Shown piece after piece: positions 37,291-46,694 of a stretch of DNA of 64,000 nt. A model generated the notes under the pieces. The model was not told the origin of the DNA. It worked only from the letters and a program-made list of their open reading frames with translations, and made no database searches. The position numbers and the translations under genes were made by a program. The DNA is from Pseudomonadota bacterium (GTDB lineage: Bacteria; Pseudomonadota; Gammaproteobacteria; Steroidobacterales; Steroidobacteraceae), in NCBI GenBank assembly GCA_016713725.1, contig JADJOO010000010.1, positions 62,001-126,000 of the forward strand, read 5' to 3'. Positions within the stretch are counted from its first letter, which is position 1; the number at the start of each line of letters is the position of its first letter.

Positions 37291-37980
37291 ATGAAGTGGC
37301 GACATTTCGGACTGATGATTGGCGTGTGTGCGGCACTATCCGTCGGGTCAGCTTCAGGCGTCCTGGCGAAGGAGGCACCGCCAGAGACCACCCCGGAAGG
37401 TCTCGTTTTGCAGAAAAGCACGAAAAGCCGTGTCGTTTACGTGAAGCCGGGCGCGACCTTCACGCAATACAACCGCGTGGCGATCCTCGAGCCCCTGGTC
37501 GACTTCGAAAAAGACTGGCAGAAGGACTACAACAACAGCCGCACTGGTCTCTCGAGCCGCGTGTCCGACGCGGACGTCGAACGCATGAAAGCGGGACTCG
37601 CGGCCGAGTTCAAGAAAGTCTTTACCAAAGAATTGCAGGACAAGGGCGGATACCAGGTCGTCACCACGGCGGCACCCGACGTACTTGTCCTGCGACCGGC
37701 GCTGCTGAATGTCGAGGTCAACGCGCCGGACATCATGACCCCGGGCATCAACGCCACGGTCGTGCGATCGGCCGGACAGATGACCCTGTTCCTGGAACTC
37801 TGGGATTCCGCGACTAATACGTTGCTGGCTCGAATCATGGATGCCGAGGCTGACAACGATGCGGTTGCAAAGCAGGCAAATCGCGTAACGAATGTGCAGG
37901 CCGCCGACCGCATTCTCGGCGATTGGGCCCACGAACTGCGCGTGCGACTCGACGAGGTCAAGAGCAAGACCTCGAAGTAG
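37291..37980 (+). CDS. DUF3313 domain protein, exported
   Basis: 229 residues with a signal peptide (about 1-26, GVLAKE). The mature part matches DUF3313: YVKPGATFTQYNRVAILEPLVDFEKDW, VLRPALLNVEVNAPDI, GQMTLFLELWDSATNTLLARIMD, ending with WAHELRVRLDEV. AGGAGAG stands just before the ATG. Family members are small envelope proteins, often lipoproteins, of unknown role. It is eight bases ahead of a small membrane protein and likely co-transcribed with it. Confidence 0.8.
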   Translation: MKWRHFGLMIGVCAALSVGSASGVLAKEAPPETTPEGLVLQKSTKSRVVYVKPGATFTQYNRVAILEPLVDFEKDWQKDYNNSRTGLSSRVSDADVERMKAGLAAEFKKVFTKELQDKGGYQVVTTAAPDVLVLRPALLNVEVNAPDIMTPGINATVVRSAGQMTLFLELWDSATNTLLARIMDAEADNDAVAKQANRVTNVQAADRILGDWAHELRVRLDEVKSKTSK

Positions 37981-37987
37981 CAATGTC

Positions 37988-38518
37988 ATGAGTCAGGAAA
38001 CCCGCGAGCACACGTCCAAGCCGACGCTGAGAGAACGCGCCATCGAGGAGTTGCACACATTCAAGGTCGTTGCGGGCTACCTGTTCGTCTGCTTTGCCGT
38101 GCTGATGTTCTACGAGTCGACATTGCCCGTTGGTGCAGAGGCAGGCGTTTTCAGCCTCGGCACCGCCGCCATCAAGGCGGCGATCCTCGCCAAGTTCCTG
38201 TTGCTCGGGCAGGCGCTTGGGGTGGGTGAAAAGACGCGTTTCACGCATCTGGGTTCTGCCATTTTCGCCAAGAGCGTGCAGTTGTGGTTGCTTGTCATCG
38301 CGCTGTCGATGGTGGAGGAATTGCTCGTCGGCAGGTACCACGGCAGATCGTTCGTCGCGACGCTTGCGGACTACGAGGGCCGTTCGATCGCGCACATGGT
38401 GGCCAAGAGTCTCGTGGTGCTGCTGATCCTTTTGCCGTTGATCGCCACGAGGGAATTCAGTCTCACGCTCGGCCCCGGGGAGTTGCGCAGGATATTGGCC
38501 GGAAAATCGCAGGGCTGA
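37988..38518 (+). CDS. Small inner membrane protein of unknown function
   Basis: 176 residues with about four hydrophobic spans (VVAGYLFVCFAVLMFY, AIKAAILAKFLLLGQALGVG, SVQLWLLVIALSMVEELLVG, SLVVLLILLPLIATREF). The glutamate pair in MVEELLVGRYHG within a membrane span is a feature to note. I cannot assign a family. It probably forms an operon with the DUF3313 gene. Confidence 0.65.
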   Translation: MSQETREHTSKPTLRERAIEELHTFKVVAGYLFVCFAVLMFYESTLPVGAEAGVFSLGTAAIKAAILAKFLLLGQALGVGEKTRFTHLGSAIFAKSVQLWLLVIALSMVEELLVGRYHGRSFVATLADYEGRSIAHMVAKSLVVLLILLPLIATREFSLTLGPGELRRILAGKSQG

Positions 38519-38922
38519 GCCGGACACCCTGCACAGCCAACGCGACTGAAAGTTCCGCGCGCACGTTCGACGCTGGCGTTCTGACAAATCAAACCTCATC
38601 AATTGTTTATTATTATATATCAAACACTTAATTAAGTTACCTCAGGTTGAATAGACTGACGTGAGGCGGACCTCCGTGCATTGAACACGGAAGACTGGGT
38701 CACACACGCAGAGCCAAGGCATAACCCGCACTACCTGCAGCCAAACGCTACGAGCTTCTCGGCGTGGCACTAATTAGCGCGCAGCGCGCCGACAGCTCGC
38801 GTCTCGTTGTCCGCCGCCCCTGTTGGTTCGTCAAGACTGTCAAACGCCCTATGTGCGGTAGGCGGCGGAACTCGTGCAGCGGTTGAGCTTATAGGTGGGC
38901 ACGGTACCCCGGCCGAGCTCAG
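38519..38922. other. Gene-free stretch with an AT-rich patch
   Basis: No convincing coding frame is present. Bases 38584-38640 are strikingly AT-rich against the GC-rich surroundings and include the perfect palindrome ACTTAATTAAGT (38626-38637). A short stem (tccgtg/cacgga, about 38672-38692) follows. The AT patch could hold a promoter for the porin gene downstream, or mark foreign DNA. Confidence 0.4.
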
Positions 38923-40251
38923 GTGACACGCTCACCTGTCGCGTTCGGTTGCCAGCGGTGCCCGGAGGCGCGACAACATGCACACACTATCCCGCTCCTG
39001 GATGCACCGTTGACACCGCTTCCGGGTAAGCCGTGGCTGGCGCTCGCATTGCTGATCTCGGTGCATGCGTCCGTGCGCGCCGAAGACACGGCGAACTCGA
39101 TGTTCGAGTTCCAGGGCTACGGTACTTTGGGCATCGTCCATTCGAGTGAGGACGAGGCGGATTTCTTTGGCAGCCTCCTGCTCGAGAATGGCGCGGGCCA
39201 CACGCGCGCCTGGAGCCCCGAAGTCGACAGCCGTATCGCGGCCCAGCTGACCGCGACGCTCAGTTCGAGGCTTTCGGTCGTGGTGCAGGTCATCGCCGAG
39301 CAGCAGGCGGATGGCGACTACACGCCCCACGTGGAGTGGGCGAACGTCGAATACCAACTGACACCCGACGCCAGTATTCGCGTCGGGCGCACAGTGCTGC
39401 CGAGCTTCATGGTTTCCGATTACCGCAAAGTGGGGTTCGCGAATCCCTGGGTTCGCCCGCCGTCGGACGTCTATAAGCTGGTGCCCGTCACCACGAACGA
39501 TGGCGCCGACTTCAATTACAGGGTTGACATCGCAGGCGTCAGAACTTCGTTGCAGGGAACCTACGGCCAGAGCGATACCGACGTGCCGGAGGGCGGCACC
39601 GTCAAGGCGCGAGATGCCTGGGGCCTTGCGATCACGTTCGAGCGGGGCCCGGCGAGCATCCGCCTGGCCTATCAGCAGACCGACCTGTACGTCGACAGTT
39701 TCGACGTTCTCCTGGACGCATTTCGGCAGTTCGGCCCCGAGGGTGTCGCGCTCGCCACGCGGTACGAAGTCGATGGCGAGGTGTTTCGATTCATGTCGCT
39801 CGGAGCTCACTACGATCCGGGAGACTGGTTCGTCATGGCGGAATGGGGTGCCAGCGACGACAGTTCAGCGATCCGGGACCAGGTGGGCTGGTATGTCAGC
39901 GGGGGCTATCGGCTCGGTGCACTGACCCCGTACGTGGTCTATTCCTCAGTCGATGTCGACGGCAAAACAACGGACCCGGGACTGACGGTCTCGGCCTATC
40001 CACCACCGCTTGACGGTATTGCGGCAGGCTTGAACGCGGCCCTCAACATGGTGCTGGCAAGGGGGTCCGTGCAGGACACCGTCGCGGCGGGCGTGCGTTG
40101 GGACTTGCGGAAGAATTTCGCACTCAAGGTGCAGTACGACTACAGCGACATCGGGGCGAAATCGGCGGGAATCCTGGGCAACCTTCAGCCGGGATTCGAA
40201 ACCGGCGGCAGTTACCAGTTGATCAGCGCTTCCTTGGATTTCGTATTCTGA
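38923..40251 (+). CDS. Outer membrane porin-like protein
   Basis: The open frame gives up to 442 residues. A hydrophobic leader (PWLALALLISVHASVRAED) is followed by FEFQGYGTLGIVHSS and barrel strands, ending in SLDFVF with the terminal Phe of porins. The start is uncertain: GTG 38923 gives a long odd N-terminus. ATG 38978 has a good GGAGG ten bases upstream but needs one extra base near 39010 to stay in frame (MHTLSRSWMHR, then TPLPGKPW). It is followed nine bases later by a PstS-like gene, and then by a convergent c-di-GMP enzyme. Phosphate or another anion is a possible substrate, inferred only from that neighbour. Confidence 0.75.
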   Translation: MTRSPVAFGCQRCPEARQHAHTIPLLDAPLTPLPGKPWLALALLISVHASVRAEDTANSMFEFQGYGTLGIVHSSEDEADFFGSLLLENGAGHTRAWSPEVDSRIAAQLTATLSSRLSVVVQVIAEQQADGDYTPHVEWANVEYQLTPDASIRVGRTVLPSFMVSDYRKVGFANPWVRPPSDVYKLVPVTTNDGADFNYRVDIAGVRTSLQGTYGQSDTDVPEGGTVKARDAWGLAITFERGPASIRLAYQQTDLYVDSFDVLLDAFRQFGPEGVALATRYEVDGEVFRFMSLGAHYDPGDWFVMAEWGASDDSSAIRDQVGWYVSGGYRLGALTPYVVYSSVDVDGKTTDPGLTVSAYPPPLDGIAAGLNAALNMVLARGSVQDTVAAGVRWDLRKNFALKVQYDYSDIGAKSAGILGNLQPGFETGGSYQLISASLDFVF

Positions 40252-40259
40252 GCGGACCC

Positions 40260-40688
40260 ATGCACATGCTGGCCCGCACAGGATTGGTCGTCGTCGCGCT
40301 CATGCTTGGCGCCGGCCCCGTGGTGGCGGCTGCCGACGTGGTGGCGGTCGTCGCGAACAAGAGCGCGATCACGCGGCTCACGCCGCGCCAGGTCGAGGAC
40401 ATTTTCCTTGGCAGGATCAATCACCTTGAGAGCACCGCAACGCTGGTCCCGCTTGACCTGCCGGAGGGATCGCCCGCACGTGCCGAGTTCTACGCCACGT
40501 TCGGCGGCAAGTCCGCCGCCCAGCTCAAGGCCCATTGGTCCAGGCTCATTTTCACGGGCCGCGGCCAACCACCGGCCGTCGTGCCCGACATCGAGACGGC
40601 GCGGAAGCGGGTAGCCACGAACCCGAACGCGATTGCCTACATGGATCGATCGGCGGTCGACGCGAGCATTCGGATCGTCGCGCCGTAA
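40260..40688 (+). CDS. Short PstS-like phosphate-binding family protein
   Basis: 142 residues: signal peptide (about 1-23, VVAAAD) and a single PstS-like domain (VANKSAITRLTPRQVEDIFLGR, WSRLIFTGRGQPPAVV, ETARKRVATNPNAIAYMDRS). These half-length proteins lack the second lobe of true PstS and are often found beside porins and sensory proteins rather than ABC permeases. It may present an anion to a sensor or porin; this is inference. ATG 40260 is the natural start right after the porin gene. Confidence 0.8.
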   Translation: MHMLARTGLVVVALMLGAGPVVAAADVVAVVANKSAITRLTPRQVEDIFLGRINHLESTATLVPLDLPEGSPARAEFYATFGGKSAAQLKAHWSRLIFTGRGQPPAVVPDIETARKRVATNPNAIAYMDRSAVDASIRIVAP

Positions 40689-40712
40689 CTCGATACGGTC
40701 CGGCCGGTTTCG

Positions 40713-43046
40713 CTACGTTTTCGCTGGAACCGGCTGTGAGCCCGTCCCGATGTCAGGAGCGAGCGCTGCTCGCGCCCGCAGCATCTGCGCAAACTGAGCC
40801 GCCGGGACCGGCCGGTCGAAATAAAAGCCCTGGATCTCGTCGCAGGCATCCTCGCGCAGGATCTTCGCCTGTGCCGTGTTCTCGACGCCCTGTGCCACCA
40901 CGGTCATGCTGAGCGACTTGCCCATCGCGATGATGGCTTCGGTCAGTGCCTGGTCGTCCGCCACGTGCGTGACACCGCGGATGAGCGACCGGTCGATCTT
41001 GATCGTGTCGATCGGAAACTGGCGGAGCGACGCAAGCGTGGTGTAGCCCAGGCCGAAATCGTCGACGGCAATGCGGACGCCCAGCTTCTTCAGGGCAGTC
41101 AACACGCGCAACGTGCGCTGCACGTCCCGCATCAGCATGCCCTCGGTGATCTCGAATTCGAGCAGGTCGGCTTCCATGCCGGTCGACTCGAGGATCGTTT
41201 CGACGTCGTGCAGCAGGTGCTCGTCGAAGAACTGCAGCTCGCTCAAGTTGACGGCGATGTGCAGTCGCGACAAGCCCTCCTTCTGCCAGGCGAGGTTCTG
41301 GAGACAGACGGTCTTGAGGACCCACCGGCCGATCGGCACGATCAGGCCGGTCTGCTCCGCGACCGGGATGAACCGCATCGGCGCCACCGTGCCGAGATCG
41401 GGGTGCTGCCAGCGCAACAAGGCCTCCATTCCGGTGATCTGTCCGGTTTTCAGGTCGCTTTTCGCCTGGTAGTGGATCTCGAACTCGTTGTTCTCGAGTG
41501 CGCGCCGCAGGCTCGACTCGAGCGTGAGCCGCTCGAGCGACTCGGCGTTGAAGGTGTCGGAATAGAACTGGAACGTGTTCTTGCCCTCTGCCTTGGCCTT
41601 GTACATCGCAATGTCCGCGTTTTTCGTCAATGTCTCCTCGTCGAGGCCGTCCTGCGGGTGGATGGAGATTCCTACGCTGCCGGTCACGCGAAACTCGAGG
41701 CCCTTCAGCGTGAAGGGCCTCGAGATCGCGGAGATGATCTTCTGTGCGACCGTGGCCGCGTACACGTCGTCCGCAAGTTCCGGCAGGACGACGACGAACT
41801 CGTCGCCACCGAGTCGCGCGACAGAATCACTGTCCCGCAGGCACGACTTGAGTCTGGCCGCGACCTCCTGCAGCAACTGATCGCCCGCCTCGTGGCCCAG
41901 CGTGTCGTTGATGTGCTTGAAGCGATCCAGGTCCAGGAAAAGGACGGCCAGCAAGCGGTTGTTGCGACGGGCCATCTGCACGCCTTGCTGCAGCATCCGA
42001 CTGAAAAGGCTGCGGTTCGGTAAGCCGGTAAGGCCGTCGTGGAAGGCGAGGTGCTCGACCTGTCTTGCATGTGCGATTTCCGAGGTCACGGCCTCCCGCC
42101 GCGCCCTGGCGAGCTGCCGCATCATGCGCCAGAGCAACGCGACGACGAGGAGCAGAACGACGGTGGCCGCAGCGGCTCGCCACAGGTACGTGCGCGCGCT
42201 GGCCGATGTCTCCGCCAACTGCTCCGCCTGCGACAAACCCACGACCACGGTCAACGGTGCGCCGTAGAGGCGCTGGGTGCCCGTATAGCGACTGACTCCG
42301 TCCCAGGGATTCTCGGTCAGGGTGACGCGCCCCTCCTCCGAGTCCGCATCCGGGAAGGTTTTTGCGTAATCGACCGCCTCGCCATAGACGACCGTGTCGC
42401 CCGTGCGCCGGGCGCGGAAAACACCATCGTCGCCGATGACGCCGAGGACTCCTTCGGTGCCGAGCTTGCCCACGTCGTAGCCGCTGACGAAGAAGTCCGC
42501 ACCCACGGCGATGATCGCGACACCCGCGAAATACCCGCTCTCGTCGTCGAGCCGCCGCGTAAAGAAAAGACGCCACTCGTCCGAGTCGGTCTCCTGTTGT
42601 GGCCGGCTGACTGCAAGTGCGTCGCCTTGCCGCTGCTGCTGGAAATAGGTGCGATAAGAGACGTTGTTCGACAGCGCGGGGTCCATGCCGCTGACGATCA
42701 TCCCGTTGCGATCGGCAATGCTGACCTTGAACACGAGGTTGGACGGCAGGAGCGTGCGATCCTGCAACGTCGCGAGGTCGATGCGACCTTCGTTGCGTTC
42801 GAAGGCGTACTTCACGACCTTGAGCGTGAGGTCGATTTCTCGCACCGCGCGTACGACCTGCGCCCCGTATGTCTGGACCTGGTCACTGGTCGAAACAGCG
42901 GCTGCCTTTCTGGCGTTGGCCCGTTCGACATCGATCAGGTAAAGGGTGGCGCCCCAGACCACCGCCAGCACGATCAACGTGAAGGCGGCGAACAGGACTC
43001 GAGGCTCGATCAGTACATGGAGCCGCTGACGGGACAGTTTGGTCAC
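40713..43046 (-). CDS. Membrane sensor with CACHE, GGDEF and EAL domains (c-di-GMP turnover)
   Basis: 777 residues. A membrane span (about 15-38), a periplasmic double-CACHE-like domain (about 40-285), a second span (about 290-312), then GGDEF and EAL domains. The GGDEF motif is intact (ARLGGDEFVV) with an inhibitory I-site RDSD five residues before it, so it can be both active and product-inhibited. The EAL domain keeps MEALLRW, EFEITEG, DDFGLGY and KIDRS, so phosphodiesterase activity is likely too. The late motif is QGVEN rather than EGVET, a common variant. It is convergent with the porin/PstS-like pair. Confidence 0.93.
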   Translation of the reverse strand: MTKLSRQRLHVLIEPRVLFAAFTLIVLAVVWGATLYLIDVERANARKAAAVSTSDQVQTYGAQVVRAVREIDLTLKVVKYAFERNEGRIDLATLQDRTLLPSNLVFKVSIADRNGMIVSGMDPALSNNVSYRTYFQQQRQGDALAVSRPQQETDSDEWRLFFTRRLDDESGYFAGVAIIAVGADFFVSGYDVGKLGTEGVLGVIGDDGVFRARRTGDTVVYGEAVDYAKTFPDADSEEGRVTLTENPWDGVSRYTGTQRLYGAPLTVVVGLSQAEQLAETSASARTYLWRAAAATVVLLLVVALLWRMMRQLARARREAVTSEIAHARQVEHLAFHDGLTGLPNRSLFSRMLQQGVQMARRNNRLLAVLFLDLDRFKHINDTLGHEAGDQLLQEVAARLKSCLRDSDSVARLGGDEFVVVLPELADDVYAATVAQKIISAISRPFTLKGLEFRVTGSVGISIHPQDGLDEETLTKNADIAMYKAKAEGKNTFQFYSDTFNAESLERLTLESSLRRALENNEFEIHYQAKSDLKTGQITGMEALLRWQHPDLGTVAPMRFIPVAEQTGLIVPIGRWVLKTVCLQNLAWQKEGLSRLHIAVNLSELQFFDEHLLHDVETILESTGMEADLLEFEITEGMLMRDVQRTLRVLTALKKLGVRIAVDDFGLGYTTLASLRQFPIDTIKIDRSLIRGVTHVADDQALTEAIIAMGKSLSMTVVAQGVENTAQAKILREDACDEIQGFYFDRPVPAAQFAQMLRARAALAPDIGTGSQPVPAKT

Positions 43047-43180
43047 GTTTTGAACCTACGCCGCACCATTGCGGCCGTCTAGCCGGAAACGCTGACATCT
43101 CGCAGCAGGATGGTCCCTGAAATGGCGTCGTCGCGCAGCGCGCCACCAGGGAAGACGGTTTGAAGCTCGACTGCCTTTAT

Positions 43181-43858
43181 TTACGGAACCGGGGTCTGAT
43201 GAGCCGCCCCGCCGAAGCGAAACAGCACGCCGAGCGAAATCAAGTCAACGTCGCCGTCGTTGCCCAAGGCATCGTCAACCCGATAGCGTTCCGCCTCGAC
43301 CCGCATGGCGAGTAACTCGGTGAAGTCGAACTGCAAGCCCACGCCTAATTTGTAGTTGACCGCGCGCTCGCGACTGGCGGGGTCGAGGACGACCACCGCG
43401 CCGGTCCCGGCGAATGAAACCTCGGCCTCGGTGCGGGCAGCTCCGATGCGGCCAAACGCCGCGAACTTTGGAGTGAACGGAATGAAGCCGACGAGATCCA
43501 CGTTTACGCCTTGGATCTTGATTCCGCCTCGCAGAGTTCCGGCCGGATCGGTGTCGGCCTTAAAGCTGAAATTGCCCAGGTCAACGTACCCGCCTTCGAG
43601 CGCGAAATAGCGGCTGAAACGATAGCCCCCGAAAAACTTGAAGCCTGAATCGCCCTCGTCATCCTTGAACGCCGTGGTGTCAAAGCCGGCGTCGCGTAGA
43701 TCGTCAACGATGCGCGTTTCATCGACGGTCGCGCTCGACTCGCCAGCATTCGCGCCGAGGTACCAGCCGAAGTCTTGCGCCGCCGCAGGCACGCCGGTCA
43801 GACCCGCGAAAGCCAGCACGCTCAGGGCCGAAAGGCACTGTGCTTGAATGCACTTCAT
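43181..43858 (-). CDS. Outer membrane beta-barrel (OmpA-like/OmpW-size) protein
   Basis: 225 residues with a signal peptide (PAAAQDF) and an eight-strand-type barrel: FGWYLGANAGESSA, GFKFFGGYRFSRYFALEGGYVDLG, FAAFGRIGAARTEAEV, YKLGVGLQFDF and LISLGVLFRFGG. ATG 43858 with CAGGAAA upstream is chosen over 43876. It is of the 'outer membrane beta-barrel' family common in gammaproteobacteria. No ligand can be assigned. Confidence 0.78.
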   Translation of the reverse strand: MKCIQAQCLSALSVLAFAGLTGVPAAAQDFGWYLGANAGESSATVDETRIVDDLRDAGFDTTAFKDDEGDSGFKFFGGYRFSRYFALEGGYVDLGNFSFKADTDPAGTLRGGIKIQGVNVDLVGFIPFTPKFAAFGRIGAARTEAEVSFAGTGAVVVLDPASRERAVNYKLGVGLQFDFTELLAMRVEAERYRVDDALGNDGDVDLISLGVLFRFGGAAHQTPVP

Positions 43859-45430
43859 TTTCCTGCTCCAGGGCACCAGCGCACGGACACCTGGCAGCAG
43901 ATGCGCGCCCTCAACGGTCCAGCGTGATGGCTCATTGGGCGGGCACGTTTATGACGGCGTTCGTCATGGTGACGGCCGCAGAGAGAGCAATTGCCCTGCC
44001 GTTCAGGGTAGTCACCACGGCCGTTGGCGTACTGCCGCCGGTGGTGGACATCGTGATCGCGGCGTTGGACAACAGGGTGCCAACGACGGTCGAACCCGTG
44101 CCAATCGTTGCGCCGGCCGGCACGTACCAGAAGACATTTCTTGCCTGGGCACCGCCGACCAGATGCACCTGGATCGGCACGGCCGGCGTGGATGGGCCCG
44201 TCAGGCCGACGTTGAGCGTGCCGGTCCCCGGCGTGGTCTGGAAAATCCAGATTGCATCCGGGTCGCCTCCGGCATCCAACGTGAGGTTGGCCGCGGCGCG
44301 CCCGGCCCCGCCTATGTCGAAGGTACCCGTTGCAGACAGATACACGCCCGGCGGAAGGGTACGGCCTGCCAGTTCATCGGCGCCGTCACCCGCACCGCCG
44401 CAACTCGGGCACTGCGCCAGGTTCGCCACGTCGATGCCACCTGCCAGATTGGCAGGGATATTGAATTGAAGGCTGCCAATGCAGCGGCGCGCGCCAGGTG
44501 ACGACATCGCCTGGTAAGGAGCCTGGGGGGGCGGTACTGGTGTAGACGAGCCCGTTCACCACGCCGTTATTGTCTGGCGTAATCGTATAGACGTTGCCGC
44601 CTGCATCGTGCAGTCCGGTGATGGTGGTTGAAGCCGCATTGACGCCGATGTCGCCATTGATCACGGTCGCCAGGCCGTCGTTGGTCACTGTCGCGATGCC
44701 GCCGAACCCGCCGAAAGGGGCTGCGGCGCCCAGTGCGGGTGCGGCAGCGCAGGTCGATGCGTTGGTGGTAAAGGTCGTGACCTTGTCGACTGCGAGGGCG
44801 TTGCCGGCCGTGTCCTTCACGCCATTGATTCCGCCTTTGATCGTGGCGGTGTACTGCGTGGCTGGCGTACCGAGTAGAACCGCTGCCGGCGCGAACGTCG
44901 CGATGCTCGACTGTGCGTCATAGGACACGACTCCCGTCACGGCCGCTCCGGCGGTGACCGCCAGAGTAAATGTCGCGGTCGTGATGGTGAGCGGATCCAT
45001 CGGCTCACTGAAAGTCGCGCTGACGGTCTTATTGATGCAGACCCCGACGGCGCCATTGGCAGGGCCGGTGGAACTCACGGTCGGCGCGGTGACGTCGGGC
45101 GCAGCTCCGGTCGTGAAACTCCAGCTGACGGCGGCGGCCAGGGCATTGCCCGCCACGTCTTCTGCGCCCGTGGTGATTTGTGCCGTACAGGTGGTGCTGG
45201 CCGGAAGATCGGCCAGCGGCGTGAAGGTGGCAATACTGCCGCTCACTGCATAACCCACTGAACCGGTGACTGGACTGTCTGCCGGGCATGCCAGCGTGAA
45301 ACTCGCCGTCGTCACAGTCAACGGATCCCTCGACTCGCTGAAACTCGCAGTGATCAGCGTGTTGATGGCCACAGCAGTGTCATTGCCGGCCGGATTCGTC
45401 GAACTCACCGTCGGCACGGTGACATCGGGC

Positions 45431-46034
45431 GCCGCTCCCGTCGTGAAGGTCCAACTGAAGGGACTGGCGAGGGTGTTCCCCGCAACGTCTTCGACAGCGT
45501 TCGTGACGGTGGCGGCGCAGAGCACACCGGCCGGGAGATCGGCCAGCGGTGAAAGTCGCAACGCTGCCGTTCACGGCGTAGCCCACCGATCCGGCAATCG
45601 GGTTATCTGCCGGGCACGCCAGCGTGAAACTGGCCGTCGTCACCGTCAACGGGTCCATCGGCTCGCTGAAGCTCGCAGTGATCAGCGTGTTGATGGCCAC
45701 ACCAGTGTCATTGCCGGCAGGACTCGTCGAACTCACGGTCGGCGCGGCGACGTCAGGCGCAGCTCCGGTCGTGAAACTCCAGTTGACGGCGATGGCCAGG
45801 GCATTGCCCGCCACGTCTTCTGCGCCCGTAGTGATTTGTGCCGTACAGGTGGTGCTGGCCGGAAGATCGCTCGCCGGCGTCAATGTCGCGACGCTCCCGT
45901 TCACGGCATACCCCACCGCCCCCGCCACCGGCGTGCCGGCCGGACAAGCCAGCACAAAGTGCGCGGCGGTGATCGTGAGCGGATCCATCGGCTCGCTGAA
46001 ACTCGCAGTGATCAGCGTGTTGATGGCCACGTCG
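45431..46034. repeat. Internal direct repeat, copy A (Ig-like domains 5-6)
   Basis: Direct repeat of 46089-46694 with about ten substitutions in 604 bases (roughly 98 percent identical) and one 2-base difference (copy A lacks TG at 45550). Each copy encodes a pair of Ig-like domains. The half containing the 2-base loss has only two substitutions, so duplication or gene conversion was recent. Confidence 0.9.
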
Positions 46035-46088
46035 GCAGCCGTGTCCACGGGGTCCGTGGCGCTCACCGCAGGTGCCGTGGTGTCCGGA

Positions 46089-46694
46089 GCCGCTCCCGTC
46101 GTGAAGGTCCAGCTGAAGGGACTGGCGAGGGTGTTCCCCGCAACGTCTTCGACAGCGTTCGTGACGGTGGCGGCGCAGAGCACACCGGCCGGGAGATCGG
46201 CCAGCGGTGTGAAAGTCGCAACGCTGCCGTTCACGGCGTAGCCCACCGATCCGGCAATCGGGTTATCTGCCGGGCACGCCAGCGTGAAACTGGCCGTCGT
46301 CACCGTCAACGGGTCCATCGGCTCGCTGAAGCTCGCAGTGATCAGCGTGTTGATGGCCACACCAGTGTCATTGCCGGCAGGACTCGTCGAACTCACGGTC
46401 GGCGCGGCGACGTCAGGCGCAGCTCCGGTCGTGAAACTCCAGTTGACGGCGATGGCCAGGGCATTGCCCGCCACGTCTTCTGCGCCCGTAGTGATTTGTG
46501 CCGTACAGGTGGTGCTGGCCGGAAGATCGCTCGCCGGCGTCAATGTCGCGACGCTGCCGTTCACGGCATACCCCACCGCCCCCGCCACCGGCGTGCCGGC
46601 TGGGCACGCCAGCACAAAGTGCGCGTCGGTGATCGTAAGTGGATCCATCGGCTCGCTGAAGCTCGCAGTGATCAGCGTGTTGATGGCTACGTCG
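46089..46694. repeat. Internal direct repeat, copy B (Ig-like domains 3-4)
   Basis: Intact-frame partner of the copy at 45431-46034, offset by 658 to 660 bases. Being in frame, it shows what the interrupted copy should read. Confidence 0.9.

Noticed and set aside
38660..38760. Possible c-di-GMP (GEMM-I) riboswitch before the porin gene
   Set aside because: Only a weak match to the ACGCAAAGCC half (as ACGCAGAGCC) is present; the GGGCAAACC half and proper pairing stems are missing.
40713..43046. Degenerate, non-catalytic GGDEF-EAL protein
   Set aside because: GGDEF, the I-site RDSD, EAL and DDFG motifs are all intact.
45431..46694. CRISPR array or short tandem repeat locus
   Set aside because: The repeat is a coding duplication of Ig-like domain pairs about 600 bases long, with no short direct repeats and spacers.
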